From contig NC_085876.1 in assembly GCF_034702125.1 (NCBI RefSeq), positions 28,929,579 to 28,993,578 of the forward strand: a DNA stretch of 64,000 nucleotides, in the 5' to 3' direction. Shown here piece after piece: positions 23,301 to 64,000 of this stretch. Each line of letters begins with the position of its first letter. The first letter of the stretch is position 1. The position numbers were made by a program, and so were the translations under genes. The notes below the pieces were generated by a model, which did not search any database, had not been told where the DNA came from, and saw nothing but the letters and a program-made list of their open reading frames with translations. Source of the DNA: Engraulis encrasicolus (lineage: Eukaryota; Chordata; Actinopteri; Clupeiformes; Engraulidae).

Positions 23301-24093
23301 ATGGTTGAAATGCCCTTGAGCAAGTCACCTAACCCCACATTGCTCCAGGGACTGTAATCAATACCCTGTATCTAAATGACTAAGTTGCTTATGATAAAAG
23401 CATCAGCTAAGTGTAATGTAATGTAATGTAAGCTGTTATCCAATGATCTGCCTCACCCTGGTTTGCCATTCGCCCTGCCCCCTGCAGATCCAGGAACTGC
23501 TGTCCGACACCCCCAAGGAGCCTGAGTCGAGCAACAACGCTGCTAACACAGGTTTGTGATATTTTAGTGCAGTGGTTCCCAAACTTTGTCAGTTGTCGGT
23601 GAAAAGTGGACCTAGGAATATAGTTGCGACCCCTCTCCCACATCATATTCTAAATGTAGAACATTTTTTGTTCCACTAATGTTGCTAAATGTTGCTATCA
23701 TAGACATGTGTATGCAATTGTATAGATTTTATACAATAATTCACTTCTGTCCGCGACCCCTCCCTTGGGGTTCTGACCCCCAGTTTGAGAACCACTGTTA
23801 AGTGATTCTGTGGTACAGTATGAACTATGTATATACATATACATCATGAATTTGCTTCTACTTCTACGTTTGTGACCTCTGTAGGCAAGCAGCTGGTCCA
23901 GTACACTGCCCAGCCCTTGCTGCTGAGCGACCCGGTCAGCGCTGACGTAGCAGGGGCAGGAGAGGACCTTCCCATCCTGCTGGAGCTCGAAAGGGACAAT
24001 TACTTTGGTCAGGACCCCAGCGAAGACCCCACCATCTCCCTCCTCTCCAGTGACTTCCACACAGCTAGACCGGGCGACCCCAAATTCTCCTAA
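8308..24093 (+). CDS. hsf1: Heat shock factor 1, 3' part of gene (10 exons)
   Basis: This is the master transcription factor of the heat shock response. It trimerises on stress, enters the nucleus and binds heat shock elements. The sequence shows ten exons with consistent phases and 377 codons plus stop, covering the end of HR-A/B, the regulatory domain, HR-C and the C-terminal activation domain. Motifs recognisable from vertebrate HSF1 are [56 protein letters not shown] and EDPTISLL. The winged-helix DNA-binding domain is not present and must lie before position 1. Introns range from about 0.3 to 7.7 kb. The gene converges on the minus-strand mini-exon gene ending at 27756. HSF1 rather than HSF2 or HSF4 is supported by the regulatory-domain and C-terminal matches. 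Confidence 0.97.
8648..8760. mobile_element. diverged palindromic MITE (same family as 25051-25183)
   Basis: It starts CAGGGGTGCATTTTTCGAA and ends CTTTCGAGAAACACAACC. The core GTTGCTTTGTTGATTGCAATG matches the better copy downstream of hsf1 in structure. It lies in the intron after the first window exon. Confidence 0.5.
9143..9394 (+). mobile_element. tRNA-derived SINE
   Basis: The head GTGGCCTAATGGTTAGACAG resembles a tRNA A box and a degraded B box follows. The tail CACTTTGGATAAAAGTGAGG resembles the tails of other fish SINEs in this window. It is an intronic insertion. Confidence 0.65.
9437..9498 (+). CDS. hsf1: hsf1 exon: HR-B end, GC donor
   Basis: It encodes [20 protein letters not shown] plus two bases of the next codon. 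The acceptor is CTGCAG. The only donor that keeps the frame and matches the family is AT|GCAAGT, a GC-AG intron. The split codon becomes ATG (Met) where human HSF1 has Ile in KRKIPLML. The GC donor otherwise matches the consensus well. Confidence 0.92.
9590..10070 (+). repeat. long polypyrimidine (CT-rich) tract
   Basis: About 480 bp is almost entirely C and T, with (CT)n runs and repeated TGATCGCTCTC units at about 9656-9815. It leads directly into the acceptor at 10071-10073. Frames over it are low-complexity artefacts. Confidence 0.9.
10074..10161 (+). CDS. hsf1: hsf1 exon: start of regulatory domain
   Basis: The first base completes the ATG split across the GC-AG intron. Twenty-nine codons follow, from [20 protein letters not shown] to SLEPSPAMS. 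The RQYSLE serine corresponds to human Ser230. The acceptor is GACCAG and the donor TCG|GTATGT; the exon ends in phase 0. Confidence 0.95.
10920..11180 (+). repeat. CT-rich tract before hsf1 exon
   Basis: About 260 bp of mostly C and T (TCCCTCC and CTCTC units) runs into the acceptor at 11185. It acts as an extremely long polypyrimidine tract. There is no coding sign on either strand. Confidence 0.9.
11187..11317 (+). CDS. hsf1: hsf1 exon: regulatory domain
   Basis: It encodes [15 protein letters not shown] through [15 protein letters not shown] to TEWIDD plus two bases of a split Ser codon. [11 protein letters not shown] matches human [11 protein letters not shown]. The acceptor is CTGTAG and the donor ACAG|GTAAGG. 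Confidence 0.95.
12435..12637 (+). CDS. hsf1: hsf1 exon: SUMO/phospho motif and regulatory serines
   Basis: The split Ser codon is followed by [20 protein letters not shown], then [20 protein letters not shown], and it ends near NPP plus one base. IKEEPSSP fits the phosphorylation-dependent SUMO motif (hydrophobic-K-x-E-x-x-S-P) around human Lys298/Ser303. LSPTTF aligns with the human Ser326 site. The partner site of human Ser307 reads Thr-His here instead of Ser-Pro. The acceptor is CCCCAG and the donor CCAG|GTACTG. Confidence 0.95.
12645..12995. repeat. degraded repeat in intron
   Basis: It begins TAGGGCTGGGAATTGCC and contains CACGATATAATGTG and ATCACGATACAGGGG, a pattern common in degenerate fish hAT-type repeats. 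I cannot define its ends. Confidence 0.3.
13488..13629 (+). CDS. hsf1: hsf1 exon: Ala-rich linker to CLSLACID
   Basis: Two bases complete a Gly codon. A run of Ala and Thr follows (15 or more Ala in the first 21 codons), then [20 protein letters not shown] and [16 protein letters not shown] aligns with human KCLSVACLD, including the Ser363 position. The acceptor is ACCAG and the donor ACAG|GTGAGT. The Ala tract is absent from human HSF1 as I know it. Confidence 0.93.
14131..14268 (+). repeat. 17-bp minisatellite
   Basis: A (GTCC)n run is followed by about seven copies of GTCTGAAACGCTTTCTT with small variants, the last ones shortened. The minus strand of this repeat also gives a repetitive open frame that should not be read as a protein. 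Confidence 0.92.
15612..15835 (+). repeat. diverged duplication with AGGTCA half sites
   Basis: Two segments about 160 bp apart share CCTTAAAAGGTCA...CTATTCTGAAGAA. The second contains AAGGTCAAGGTCAAGGTCA (about 15774-15792), three AGGTCA half sites in direct order with the TCA extension preferred by monomer-binding orphan nuclear receptors. Confidence 0.6.
16260..16405 (+). mobile_element. tRNA-derived SINE with intact A and B boxes
   Basis: The head has GTGGCCTAGTGGTTAGAGAG (A box) and GGTTCGAATCC (B box). Its first seven bases GGGGTCA can pair with TGACCTC after the B box, so a tRNA-like fold is still possible. The body TCCATCCATGGCTGAAGTGC is shared with the copy at 23204. It is a repeat, not a functional tRNA gene. 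Confidence 0.8.
16738..17094. mobile_element. TTAA-flanked MITE (piggyBac-like)
   Basis: The terminal inverted repeats are AGGGACACTGTG and CACAGTGTCCCT. Each end is flanked by TTAA (16734-16737 and 17095-17098). The 357 bp interior has no transposase. It includes a GTCCGCCATTTTGAA piece. Confidence 0.8.
18124..18452. mobile_element. MITE with CAGTTCAGTAT inverted ends
   Basis: The left end CAGTTCAGTATCTCGAAT is matched on the right by ATTCGGGATACTGAACTG. It is about 330 bp without coding capacity, and TA-rich flanks leave the target duplication unclear. Confidence 0.7.
19285..19436 (+). mobile_element. SINE-like repeat
   Basis: It carries GTGGCCAACCGGTAGGGAAC and a tail ATAAAGTCGTAAAAAAGC followed by C and A runs. 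The same tail type is seen in the copy at 28484-28665. Confidence 0.55.
20285..20322. repeat. (AC)n microsatellite
   Basis: A pure AC run of about 18 units lies in the hsf1 intron. Confidence 0.95.
21370..21475 (+). CDS. hsf1: hsf1 exon: HR-C
   Basis: The first base completes Arg. It encodes [20 protein letters not shown] and then [15 protein letters not shown]. This is the HR-C heptad region that restrains trimerisation in unstressed cells (known for HSF1). The acceptor is TTGCAG and the donor GAT|GTAAGT. Confidence 0.95.
21511..22135 (+). mobile_element. SINE interrupted by a hAT-like MITE
   Basis: The head (GGTTGGCTCAGGCGGTAGAG, 21515 on) and the body (after 21945, ending CGCTTTGAGTG...GGTGCTATATGAATACAGTC) are one SINE. 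The MITE at 21559-21937 splits it and duplicates the target. Confidence 0.75.
21559..21937. mobile_element. hAT-like MITE inside SINE
   Basis: The ends are TAGGGCTGCACAATTAATCG and TGTGCAGCCCTA. The flanks GTTGAGCT and GTTGAGCC form an 8-bp target duplication with one mismatch. The interior is rich in ATAATCGTGATT and has no transposase. A fragment of the family is at 45643-45712. Confidence 0.85.
22792..22845 (+). CDS. hsf1: hsf1 exon: activation domain
   Basis: Eighteen codons read [18 protein letters not shown] in phase 0. They align with human PDMSLPDLDSSLAS. The acceptor is CAACAG and the donor ACC|GTAAGT. Confidence 0.92.
23204..23431 (+). mobile_element. tRNA-derived SINE, full length
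   Basis: The A-box-like GTGGCATAGTGGTTAGGGAG is followed by the shared body CTCCATCCATGGTTGAAATG and the tail GATAAAAGCATCAGCTAAGT with (GTAAT)n repeats. It sits 57 bp before the next hsf1 exon. Confidence 0.8.
23488..23551 (+). CDS. hsf1: hsf1 exon: activation domain
   Basis: It encodes [20 protein letters not shown], Thr and one extra base. IQELLS matches human exactly at the same place. The acceptor is CTGCAG and the donor ACAG|GTTTGT. Confidence 0.94.
23570..23797. mobile_element. hAT-like MITE
   Basis: The ends CAGTGGTTCCCAAACTTTG and CCAGTTTGAGAACCACTG are inverted repeats. The flanks TTTTAGTG and TTAAGTGA are a possible degraded 8-bp duplication. It fills most of the 333-bp last intron of hsf1. 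Confidence 0.8.
23885..24093 (+). CDS. hsf1: hsf1 last coding exon
   Basis: Two bases complete Gly. Then [32 protein letters not shown] and [10 protein letters not shown] follow, and it ends PGDPKFS with stop TAA at 24091-24093. These are the conserved C-terminal activation motifs of vertebrate HSF1. The acceptor is CTGTAG. Confidence 0.96.
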
Positions 24094-25050
24094 GAACTAT
24101 ACTTAAAACTTTTTTTTTTTTTTTTTTGTAAAGGGATGTACTACAGTGTTTGTTCTTTTTTCCCCTCTTTTTCTTTCATTTTTTTCCCCGCTCCCCTCCT
24201 TACTTCTAGTGTTTGGGTTTTTATTGTATCAGTTCTTATTGTTGTAATACCCAAGTGTTTTTTTCTGCACTATTTGTCTCTCGCAGACGGCTCTTTAGTC
24301 CAAAAAAACAAGTATATCGAAGTATATCATAGATACTTCTAGGTGGTTGTTGTTTGCTTCACTGCTGTGAAAGCTGTTGTAAACAGGCCAATACAGTTCT
24401 ATCATGTTGTTGGCCTTGGAGCAAGAAAACGGGCCTCAAGATGGTCCAGAGAAGATAGAAAATACAAGCTACAGATAATCATTAGGTCAGGTGTTTATGA
24501 TTGTTATTTAATGAACACGCTGTGTGTTTTTCTTTTCTTTTTCTTTTCTCCCTAAAGCGATGCTTTGTTCATGCTGTCCTCAACTTGCACATAGAGGAAA
24601 CTAACGCGACAGTCTCAAGGAATGAATATGGGTAGCCATTTAATTCTAACAGTCAATGGGCTTGTTCAGGATTGGTTGGCCAACTAGTGACTGGCTTAAA
24701 CCTGGCTTTCCGTGTCGTTTTTGGACTACACCACACCCATCTATGGGATGGTCGGATGATATCGTCCAAAGCAGTGGGCCTTTTTTATGATTGTGCAAAA
24801 TCGATCAAATCAATGCAGCGCACATGCATTCTGCAAGTGATCTCTAAAAGTCCTCTGTATACAATGACTCTTATACTTACTGTCAAGATCTGATCCATCC
24901 CAAACGCGGCCAAGGTACATGTAACCATTTTAAGTTCAGGCTACATTGCTGTAGGCTAGCCAGTAGCCAGCCAAGTAATTTCAGAGAAGGCCACGCAAGG
25001 CCAGTCTAGTCCAGTCGAAGGCCAAGCCCCAGGTCCAGGCTGAATCCAAT

Positions 25051-25183
25051 CCTGGGGTGGATTCCCCAAAGCCATAGTTGCTAACAATGTTAGCTACTTT
25101 GTTGTTTGCGATGCAATTTGCCATTGGCAACTACCCAAGTTGCTAACAGGCTAACAACTATGCTTTTGAGAAATGCACCCCTG
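25051..25183. mobile_element. palindromic MITE
   Basis: It starts CTGGGGTGGATTCCCCAAAG and ends CTTTTGAGAAATGCACCCC, with GTTGCTAAC motifs on both strands near each end. It is about 130 bp and related to 8648-8760. Confidence 0.65.
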
Positions 25184-26010
25184 GTGAACATGTATTTTTT
25201 TTGCTGAGAATGCACCTGAGCTGTCCTGGTTGCTATGATCACTCGTTTTACTCACTTGTTGGTAGCGCTACTCTGTTAGGCAAGAGATTGTTGTGCTATA
25301 CAAGAATACCGTTATCGTTTTCTTTGTTTTTATCCGTTTGTTGATTTTTTTTTTTTCTTCCTTTGCCTTTTTATTCACGATGGGTAACTCATCAACTCAG
25401 TTCACTGTCATAGAGCTTGAATTTCCAGACTGTTTTAGCCTATTTAGATTGTATGGGAATGCTGTTTTTCATCTTTTTTGTGTTATATCTAAAATTTAGC
25501 AGGAGAGTAAAGCAAATTGTCAAAAAATCTATTGGTTTGTACAGATTATGCAGTTCAATCGCTGTCAGAACTTGTCCAGATTTCAACTTTTATAGAAACA
25601 GTTATCACCGGTCATATTGAACTACTTACACTTTTTGCCCCATGTCCCCTCGCACACACACCCTTCTCTATATATTCTGCAGTCCTATTTATTTTGAGTA
25701 ATATAATGAAGCAAAAAAATGTAATAATATTGTTTTTTATGAGTATGCCCCGTGCTGAGATAAAGCTATGATGATGATGACGACTATTTAGAGGTCTACT
25801 TTAGAAAGAGTTTTTGTAAGATGATAAATGATCCGTCTGCCTTTGTTAGCGAAAGTATTAACAAATTGTATACATAGCCAAAAGAGATGCTGTGAACCAG
25901 AGTTTGATGTACGCAAGAGCCAACTGTGGCTAGCTGTCTCTTCAGTGCATTGATGGAAACCTCAGGGGCACAAGTCAAACTACTTCCTCCCGCCCTTTCC
26001 TCTTCTTGTA

Positions 26011-26300
26011 GGGAGCGTTCCAATATGCGACCTTGCATCCTCCACTTGTGCTTGTTGCCTCATACCAGGAAGTAATATGTTATGATGACATCACTGACAA
26101 CAGCATTATATTTCAATATCTCACAAAAGTTCAATTGTAAAGTAATTTTCTCATTTGCAAACTGGATGGTGAATGTAGAAAAGTACCCCAAAAATTGTTT
26201 TGGCTATGCTGAGAGCGGGGAAACTTAATTGTTTTCTCCACGTAGGCGGAGGCCACAAGCACAAGTGGAGGACGCAAGGTTGCATATTGGAACGCACCCC
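26011..26300. mobile_element. inverted-repeat element in hsf1 3' region
   Basis: The arms of about 50 bp are inverted: GCGTTCCAATATGCGACCTT on the left and AAGGTTGCATATTGGAACGC on the right, each followed by the CACTTGTGCTTGT motif or its complement. A related interior tail (ACATCCCAATTGCAAATGAG) is found near 2446. Confidence 0.75.
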
Positions 26301-26589
26301 TTGCCTCGGTGTCGGCATGGGCGGTGGCCTTTCCTCATTGAACATCCCATTTGTAAATTGGATAATGACCTTCAAATTATGCTTTCGCAAAATGTAGAAG
26401 GCAACATTGATAATCAATGACATCAAGTATTGCGCCACAAGGTCACAAGCAACAGGAAAGGATGCAAGGAAGCAGATTGATTTGTGCGCCAGGGTAGGCG
26501 TAAAAAAAGCTTGATATATCACATCTACTCAGTGCGTTATCTGTGTGGATATGGGTATTGGTTTTGCCGTAACAATACGACTTTTACAA

Positions 26590-26595
26590 AATAAA
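26590..26595 (+). terminator. hsf1: candidate hsf1 polyadenylation signal
   Basis: AATAAA in the context TACAAAATAAAGTTC; T/G-rich sequence follows within 30 bases. Confidence 0.5.
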
Positions 26596-27330
26596 GTTCT
26601 CTCCTCATGTTTATCTTTTGCGAAGCTTTGATTGTGCATCATCATCAATATCATAGGATGAAATGTAAAAATTAAAGCATCCATGTTGTCTCAGACATAC
26701 AGATGGAAAAATGCATTGTCTTTTCTTCTGGAGAATGACTTGTGTGGTGTGTGGACATATTTACAGCGCCACCTAATGGTTTGTACAGAGGTACTGCTAG
26801 TATGGTGGGTCACTACCATGTTCAGAGCCCCTCAGTCATGCAGGAGGATGGGGGAGAGCACTGATTAATTAGTCCCGCCACCAATCTGGCAGGTTGGGAA
26901 TAGAAGCGGCTGTAAGACTTACACCCAAACTATTTACCCATGACTACCCTGTTAAGATACGGTAGAGGCAGGGTCGCGGCTGACAGCTTTAGCCAGGCCT
27001 GGGGCAAAATCAACTAAAACGGTCCCAGACCTAATACGTATAAATGTAACGAGTGGACCCTGGGCATCCTTTCTCCCTGGGCCCGGGACAACTGACCCTT
27101 TGTCAACCCTGTCGGCTTCCCTGGGTAGAGGGCAATTGTGGTTGGCCAGCTGTGTGATCTGTTTTTTTTTTTTACACTTTTCCAATTGCCATGAGAAACT
27201 CTGCGTGGTTAGTAAAACAGGATCCTTCAGCAAGTGATGTTTTACTTGATGCACATTTTTCACAGTACCCTAACACATTTCTCTTCAACCAAAATGTAGT
27301 ACATGGTTGATGTTCAAAATAGATGTTACA

Positions 27331-27336
27331 TTTAAT
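27331..27336 (-). terminator. candidate polyadenylation signal of the mini-exon gene
   Basis: ATTAAA on the minus strand about 420 bases after the stop codon at 27756. I saw no AATAAA nearer in this orientation. It is inferred only. Confidence 0.3.
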
Positions 27337-27755
27337 GTAGGATTTACTCTCCATGTGACATTCATTCATTAATGTACAATTTTCTGACACTTGAAATAAT
27401 ATCTTTGACACAAACACGCTATCAAATGGAACAGTGCTGTTAAGACAATTACAGGGCATTGCTTTTGTGCTTTTTGTACAATTTGTGTTGCTGGGAATGA
27501 TCAAAAAACAAAAAACAAAACAAACATCAAACCACAGTATTTTTTTTTTTAAACCAAAGGACAGCCCACAATATCTCTCTTCATAGGCAAATACACAAAA
27601 AAGCAAACAAAACAAAAAAAAGGTCCAGGATAGTTAACGCACAGTAAAAAGTTTTTTTTAAGTTATCATCAGTGTCATAATGTTAATGTTTAAATAGTCA
27701 AGAACAAAAATCCTCACAGTCGCACGCACATACACACACAGGCTGACTAGTAGTG

Positions 27756-60070
<32,315 letters not shown>

Positions 60071-60104
60071 CTGAAGGGCACAAGGGGATATGCAGTTTAA
60101 CCAC

Positions 60105-60210
60105 GCAGTTTCACGGTAAAATTGTGTTAATTCAACGATCAAACACTCAGATTTAACACTCTTCATTCTAGTTGGTCCTACTCGCCAAGTGTTGAATTAG
60201 CCCTGCAATA
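60105..60210. repeat. short palindromic repeat family, copy 3
   Basis: GTGTTAATTCAACG...GATTTAACACTC...AAGTGTTGAATTAG follows the pattern of copies at 41262 and 57715. Confidence 0.5.
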
Positions 60211-60239
60211 TAGTATAGTCTGTTTTATTAGGTGCATGA

Positions 60240-60275
60240 CCTCAGACTCCTCTGTCTCTTTCTCTGAAGCGCACA
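60240..60275 (-). pseudogene. partial duplicate of exon 1
   Basis: GTCTCTTTCTCTGAAG at 60254 repeats the sequence at 60061, including the acceptor, with AAAGAGACAGAGGAG instead of AAAGAGACTGAAGAG. A third copy of the flank (CTGAGGGCACAAGAATGTAG) is at 60682. The candidate donor GAG|GTCATG breaks the 3n rule. Confidence 0.5.
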
Positions 60276-60310
60276 AGAGTACCGGTACACATAATGGAAA
60301 ATAAACTGGT

Positions 60311-60540
60311 CCACTTCAGAAAGTCTAGGCCAGGGATGGCTTGAGCACTCAGATACTTTTAAGTTATTTTATTGTGGTGCAAACATAAAGACTGACGTTT
60401 CGACGCAGTGCGCGTCTATTTTGACTCTGAAGAAGACGTGCACTGCGTCGAAACATCAGTGTTTATGTTTGCACCACAATAAAATAACTTAAAAGTATCT
60501 GAGTGTTCCAGTCATCCCTGGCCTAGTCTTTCTGAAGTGG
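60311..60540. repeat. near-perfect hairpin
   Basis: CCACTTCAGAAAGTCTAGGC on the left is mirrored by GCCTAGTCTTTCTGAAGTGG on the right; the arms run for about 100 bp almost without mismatch to a loop around 60405-60430. Confidence 0.92.
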
Positions 60541-61097
60541 AACAGTTAACGTTCCATTATCTACCGTCCTGGAATGGAAGCATCAAGAAGGTTTGAGCGC
60601 AAGTGACTTCCCTTTTACCGGTATACATATTTTAACTATACACATTCTGTTATGTTAATTCAACAAGGGCCACGACCTGTACTGAGGGCACAAGAATGTA
60701 GTTTAACCAACAACACACAACACAACAAATACAGTTTCCTTCCAACACAAGTAACTTATCTGAGTGAGCAGTAGACCTGTGCACTTGTCTTATGGTCAGC
60801 TGATTCTGCTTTCGTTGGATTGGGTTTGTGATGGGTTCTTGTCTTGTTTTTAGTGTTTTTCAATAACAATAGTCTATTTTCCTCATTAGGTACAATGGTG
60901 TAACAGCTATGTAATATCATGTGCCAGTGTTGTACTTCCACCATGAATTTACTTGAATTTCTACTTTTGACACCTCTGACTGTACATGGTGTCATTGCAT
61001 GAGAAGCGTAAGTTGAGGCGGTGAGAGCACAGTAATGGCCCTTTTCCACTGCCGGTTTTCTGGTAGGCCTACAGCCTGAGGTAAATGATAGAAGTCC

Positions 61098-61276
61098 ACA
61101 ACACTGTTAATGCTCCCAGTAATTTATTTGCACGACGTTTCGGACCTTCATCCTTTTTCAAGTGCAACCTGCCGTTCAAGTGCCGTTCAAGTGCCGTTCA
61201 TTCAGGTTGCACTTGAAAAAGGACGAAGGTCCGAAACGTCGTGCAAATAAATTACTGGGAGCATTAACAGTGTTGT
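61098..61276. repeat. near-perfect hairpin, second
   Basis: ACAACACTGTTAATGCTCCC on the left is mirrored by GGGAGCATTAACAGTGTTGT on the right. The arms are about 70 bp; the loop contains three GTGCCGTTCA-type repeats. Like the first hairpin it carries a GACGTTTCG motif. Confidence 0.92.
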
Positions 61277-61401
61277 TATTTTGTCTCTGAATGTTGAATT
61301 AACACTGTGAAGCCATTGCCGTTCAAAAATGAACACTGAAAATGTTGCTGTGTGTGAGTGATGTCTCTCCAGAGGGATGTGTGTATGTGTTCTGTACCTT
61401 C

Positions 61402-61404
<3 letters not shown>

Positions 61405-61494
<90 letters not shown>
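61405..61494. repeat. (GT)n microsatellite
   Basis: About 45 GT units follow a CCTTCAACTG motif. Confidence 0.96.
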
Positions 61495-61495
<1 letters not shown>

Positions 61496-61512
61496 TAACT
61501 TTAACTGAAGCT

Positions 61513-61618
<106 letters not shown>

Positions 61619-61621
61619 CAC

Positions 61622-61633
61622 CTTCAACTGGAG
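61622..61633 (-). CDS. candidate 12-nt micro-exon
   Basis: ACAACAG|CTCCAGTTGAAG|GTGCAG on the minus strand would encode PVE in phase 1-1. Copies of the motif next to both neighbouring GT tracts make it doubtful. Confidence 0.3.
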
Positions 61634-61770
61634 CTGTTGTAACAGTAGTGGCCAAGAACACGACTGCAGATGCAATTAAAAGATTTCTGCCAAAAAAGAC
61701 AACATACATTTTATCACATAAACATTAGTATAACATTGCAAAACATGTGCGTTGTCCAAAGCACTGAAAG

Positions 61771-61840
61771 CACACGCACACATACACACACACACGCACA
61801 AACAAACACACACATACACACTCACACACACACGCACACA

Positions 61841-61933
<93 letters not shown>
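61771..61933. repeat. (AC)n microsatellite cluster
   Basis: Variant units (CACG, AAAC, CATA) lead into about 88 bp of pure AC. Confidence 0.96.
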
Positions 61934-61935
<2 letters not shown>

Positions 61936-62860
61936 TCCAAGAACATTTTAAATACCAGATTTGTAACAGTGATGGACATGTTTCTGAGGTTACCGGACTC
62001 TCAGGTCATTATAAAAGCCAAAATTTGAGCTTCCTTTCTGCTGTGTTAGACATTACATAAGCATCACACTTGTATCTGATTTGACATTGAATAAGGCTGG
62101 AAGAAAACTGAAGAAATTGCAATAACAGAAATGAATTGTAATAATGTATTTCCCAGCTGGATATATGCAAGAGATTGTGATAAAGAGTCGGATTAGGGAA
62201 TTAAAAGAGGTTAGCCATCGATATCTTGGTGTTTTGCAGCTTGTATCATAGGAACAAATCTTATTGTTAAACTGCAATTACTTCTACAGCCCATCACCTC
62301 AAAACCCTTGGGTATGACCAGCAATAATAGATAAAATGTATAACCACAGCTGGCAAAAAGTATGATAAAACAATACAGTGGATGGATAATGCATATCAGT
62401 CATGGTAATGATGTTACATAACACATCTAAACACAGCCTGCAATGTTACACACTGTATCACATCACCATCAACAGTTGAAATTTCCATATCAACAGAGTA
62501 TCATTATCAAAATCAATATTCAAATAGGTCCACAAAAATTGCATACCACTTCAAAGGCCTTCAATCAAATGTAATCTATACTTTAGAAAGTGAGAGTTAT
62601 TTTTTTTTTTAAACACAAAGCAAAAAATATGCCAATTTGAATATGAACACCCATTCCTTACCGTGGCAACATGTTTTGTTAAGGTCTATGTGGGAAACGT
62701 AGTTGCAGACATAGAGCAGGTAGAACAAAAAGCTTTGACTTCCTTATGCTTGACTGAGCTCAACTATATGTTTTATACCCTCTCGGCCCCCCATCTTTGC
62801 AAGGGGCTGGACCTCGGTTCAAACCCCTGCCCCTTTGCCGTGAAGTCACACCGCCCTGAA
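61934..62860. other. no gene seen
   Basis: AT-rich sequence with no exon-like structure in the gene's phase and no repeat I can define. Confidence 0.4.
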
Positions 62861-62865
62861 CTCAC

Positions 62866-62907
62866 CTGCCCCAAATGTTATTACATTCTCAGTCAAACTG
62901 CAGAGTT
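62866..62907 (-). CDS. candidate upstream exon of mini-exon gene
   Basis: Forty-two nt in phase 1-1 encode LCSLTENVITFGA with donor GCAG|GTGAGT and acceptor GCTCAG, which has a poor pyrimidine tract. Confidence 0.4.
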
Positions 62908-63079
62908 CTGAGCCCCCTCTATGTGGCTCGGATCCCATCCATGATTGGTGGCCTAACACCTGCAGAATTTCGAAGCTGGTGTATTTGGGTGCCATTTTGT
63001 ACTCCCAAAACTTTTGTGCAGGTTGCATGTAGGTGTTTGTGTGCGGGCGGCCTCCCAAAAAGTCTGCAACCTCAGTCAC

Positions 63080-63094
63080 CTCCTCTGTCATCGC
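63080..63094 (-). CDS. candidate 15-nt micro-exon
   Basis: CTACAG|GCGATGACAGAGGAG|GTGACT fits the phase (DDRG). Very short, so it could be chance. Confidence 0.25.
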
Positions 63095-64000
63095 CTGTAG
63101 ATGTGGCCGCGAGGGCCACATGTCAACACTGAGGGGAGACTGCCAGTGGAGGGCATGGCCTTCCTGTTTATAAGTTTAACCGACCACATTCCTTTGGACC
63201 GGCCACTGGGCCACCAGCAGTAGCCTAGTGAGTGGCCTTGCTCTGTCTGTATCCACCAGCAAGAAAAGAAGGAAAAAGAAGGCCTCCTAAAGGCCTCCAG
63301 AGAAGAGTCAGGTCTTTTTGGAAGTTTGATTTTTCGCCGTGTCAGTCTTATTGCAGGAGGATGATTGCTTCCCGCCCACCTGTAGATCCATTAGCCTTAT
63401 TTCCCTCCCAGCTTATGTCCTCTTTTTTGGCGGCAATAATAATCATAAAGATTACACCAGTAATCAGCTTTCATTATGGCTGCCTGCACTCTAAAAAAAA
63501 AAACGTATAGCCAACCTATTTCTTTAACGTAACTCCATGTCTCCAGTCGTTTTATTTCCCATCCACCCTCTCACTAACTACCATTAACTCGAAGTGGAGT
63601 GGCCTGCCCTCTGCATGTCACAGGTTAACACAGCCGAGTGAAGCTACGGTTATCTTATCCTTAGCTCCTCTGAGGCCTGATTGCATTCCAGACGAGGCTG
63701 CCAGGCAGTCCGGTATCGGTGGCAGGGGGTGGTGAGCCTCCCGTTTCACACAGTAATGAATATCGAGGCTGCTACAGGCTCAGGGACTTATTGCTTTAAT
63801 AAAAAAAGAGAGAGGGTTACTCTGAAGGGGCGGGCTCAATGCCTTTCATAACAAGCTTCATTAGCTTTACCGCAAATAAAACAAGCCTGTCATTGTCTGG
63901 AGAAACTTAAAACCGGTTTTGTTTTTTGAGCGTGTTTTTGTACTCTGCCATATCATTGGTGAGGCCCCTATTAAAAACCTTGTTTTTGTTTATCATTTGC
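63095..64000. other. no feature recognised
   Basis: No conserved coding, RNA or repeat structure is evident; short frames only. Confidence 0.4.

Larger units (their letters stand above)
24094..26613 (+). other. hsf1: hsf1 3' UTR (probable) and flank
   Basis: No coding sign follows the stop. A poly-T run starts the UTR. The clearest canonical AATAAA is at 26590-26595, giving a UTR of about 2.5 kb; earlier variant signals could also be used. The region includes a palindromic MITE at 25051-25183 and an inverted repeat at 26011-26300. Confidence 0.5.

Noticed and set aside
23698..24060. 120-codon minus-strand frame over the last hsf1 exon
   Set aside because: Antisense shadow of the conserved HSF1 C-terminus and the neighbouring MITE.

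Overview
The window looks like teleost fish nuclear DNA. It has an HSF1 ortholog split by GT-AG introns, long (AC/GT)n microsatellites, tRNA-headed SINEs, many hAT-like and TTAA-flanked miniature elements, and a Ty3/gypsy-type LTR element. Nothing bacterial or organellar is visible. Very few long reading frames are real; many are artefacts of (CA)n or (GT)n repeats.

Positions 1-24093 (+ strand) hold the 3' part of hsf1, the heat shock transcription factor. Ten coding exons (8308-8383, 9437-9498, 10074-10161, 11187-11317, 12435-12637, 13488-13629, 21370-21475, 22792-22845, 23488-23551, 23885-24093) join in one frame to 377 residues. They run from the second half of the HR-A/B trimerisation coiled coil, through the regulatory domain with its KxExxSP motif and HR-C, to the C-terminal activation domain. 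The DNA-binding domain lies before the window. The 3' UTR may reach an AATAAA at 26590. The introns carry SINEs, MITEs, minisatellites and long polypyrimidine tracts.

Positions 27756 to at least 60070 (- strand) hold a second gene, convergent with hsf1, that no single long reading frame reveals. I reconstructed it exon by exon. Thirty-six short exons (30-174 nt, apart from a 32-nt penultimate exon and the terminal exon) each have AG/GT borders, and all but the last two are multiples of three that begin and end in phase 1. They join without a stop into about 623 residues of Gly/Ser/Thr/Asp/His-rich low-complexity sequence, ending in a conserved-looking basic and aromatic tail (WNWRIPADFHMKPR...). 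The 5' end is outside the window or in weak candidate exons at 61622-63094. I do not recognise the family.

The introns of this gene are a transposon trap. They hold an LTR retrotransposon (34920-38112) with matching 5-bp target duplications and an intact Gag-protease-integrase frame that lacks reverse transcriptase. Next to it is a three-layer nest of inverted-repeat elements (38296-40956). A 4.2-kb TTAA-flanked element (48973-53151) has inverted ends made of 153-bp tandem repeats, each with a YY1-like palindrome. Several MITEs have perfect target duplications, and two near-perfect hairpins lie at 60311-60540 and 61098-61276.

The most interesting candidate is the minus-strand mini-exon gene. 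The 153-bp-repeat element and the reverse-transcriptase-less LTR element come next.
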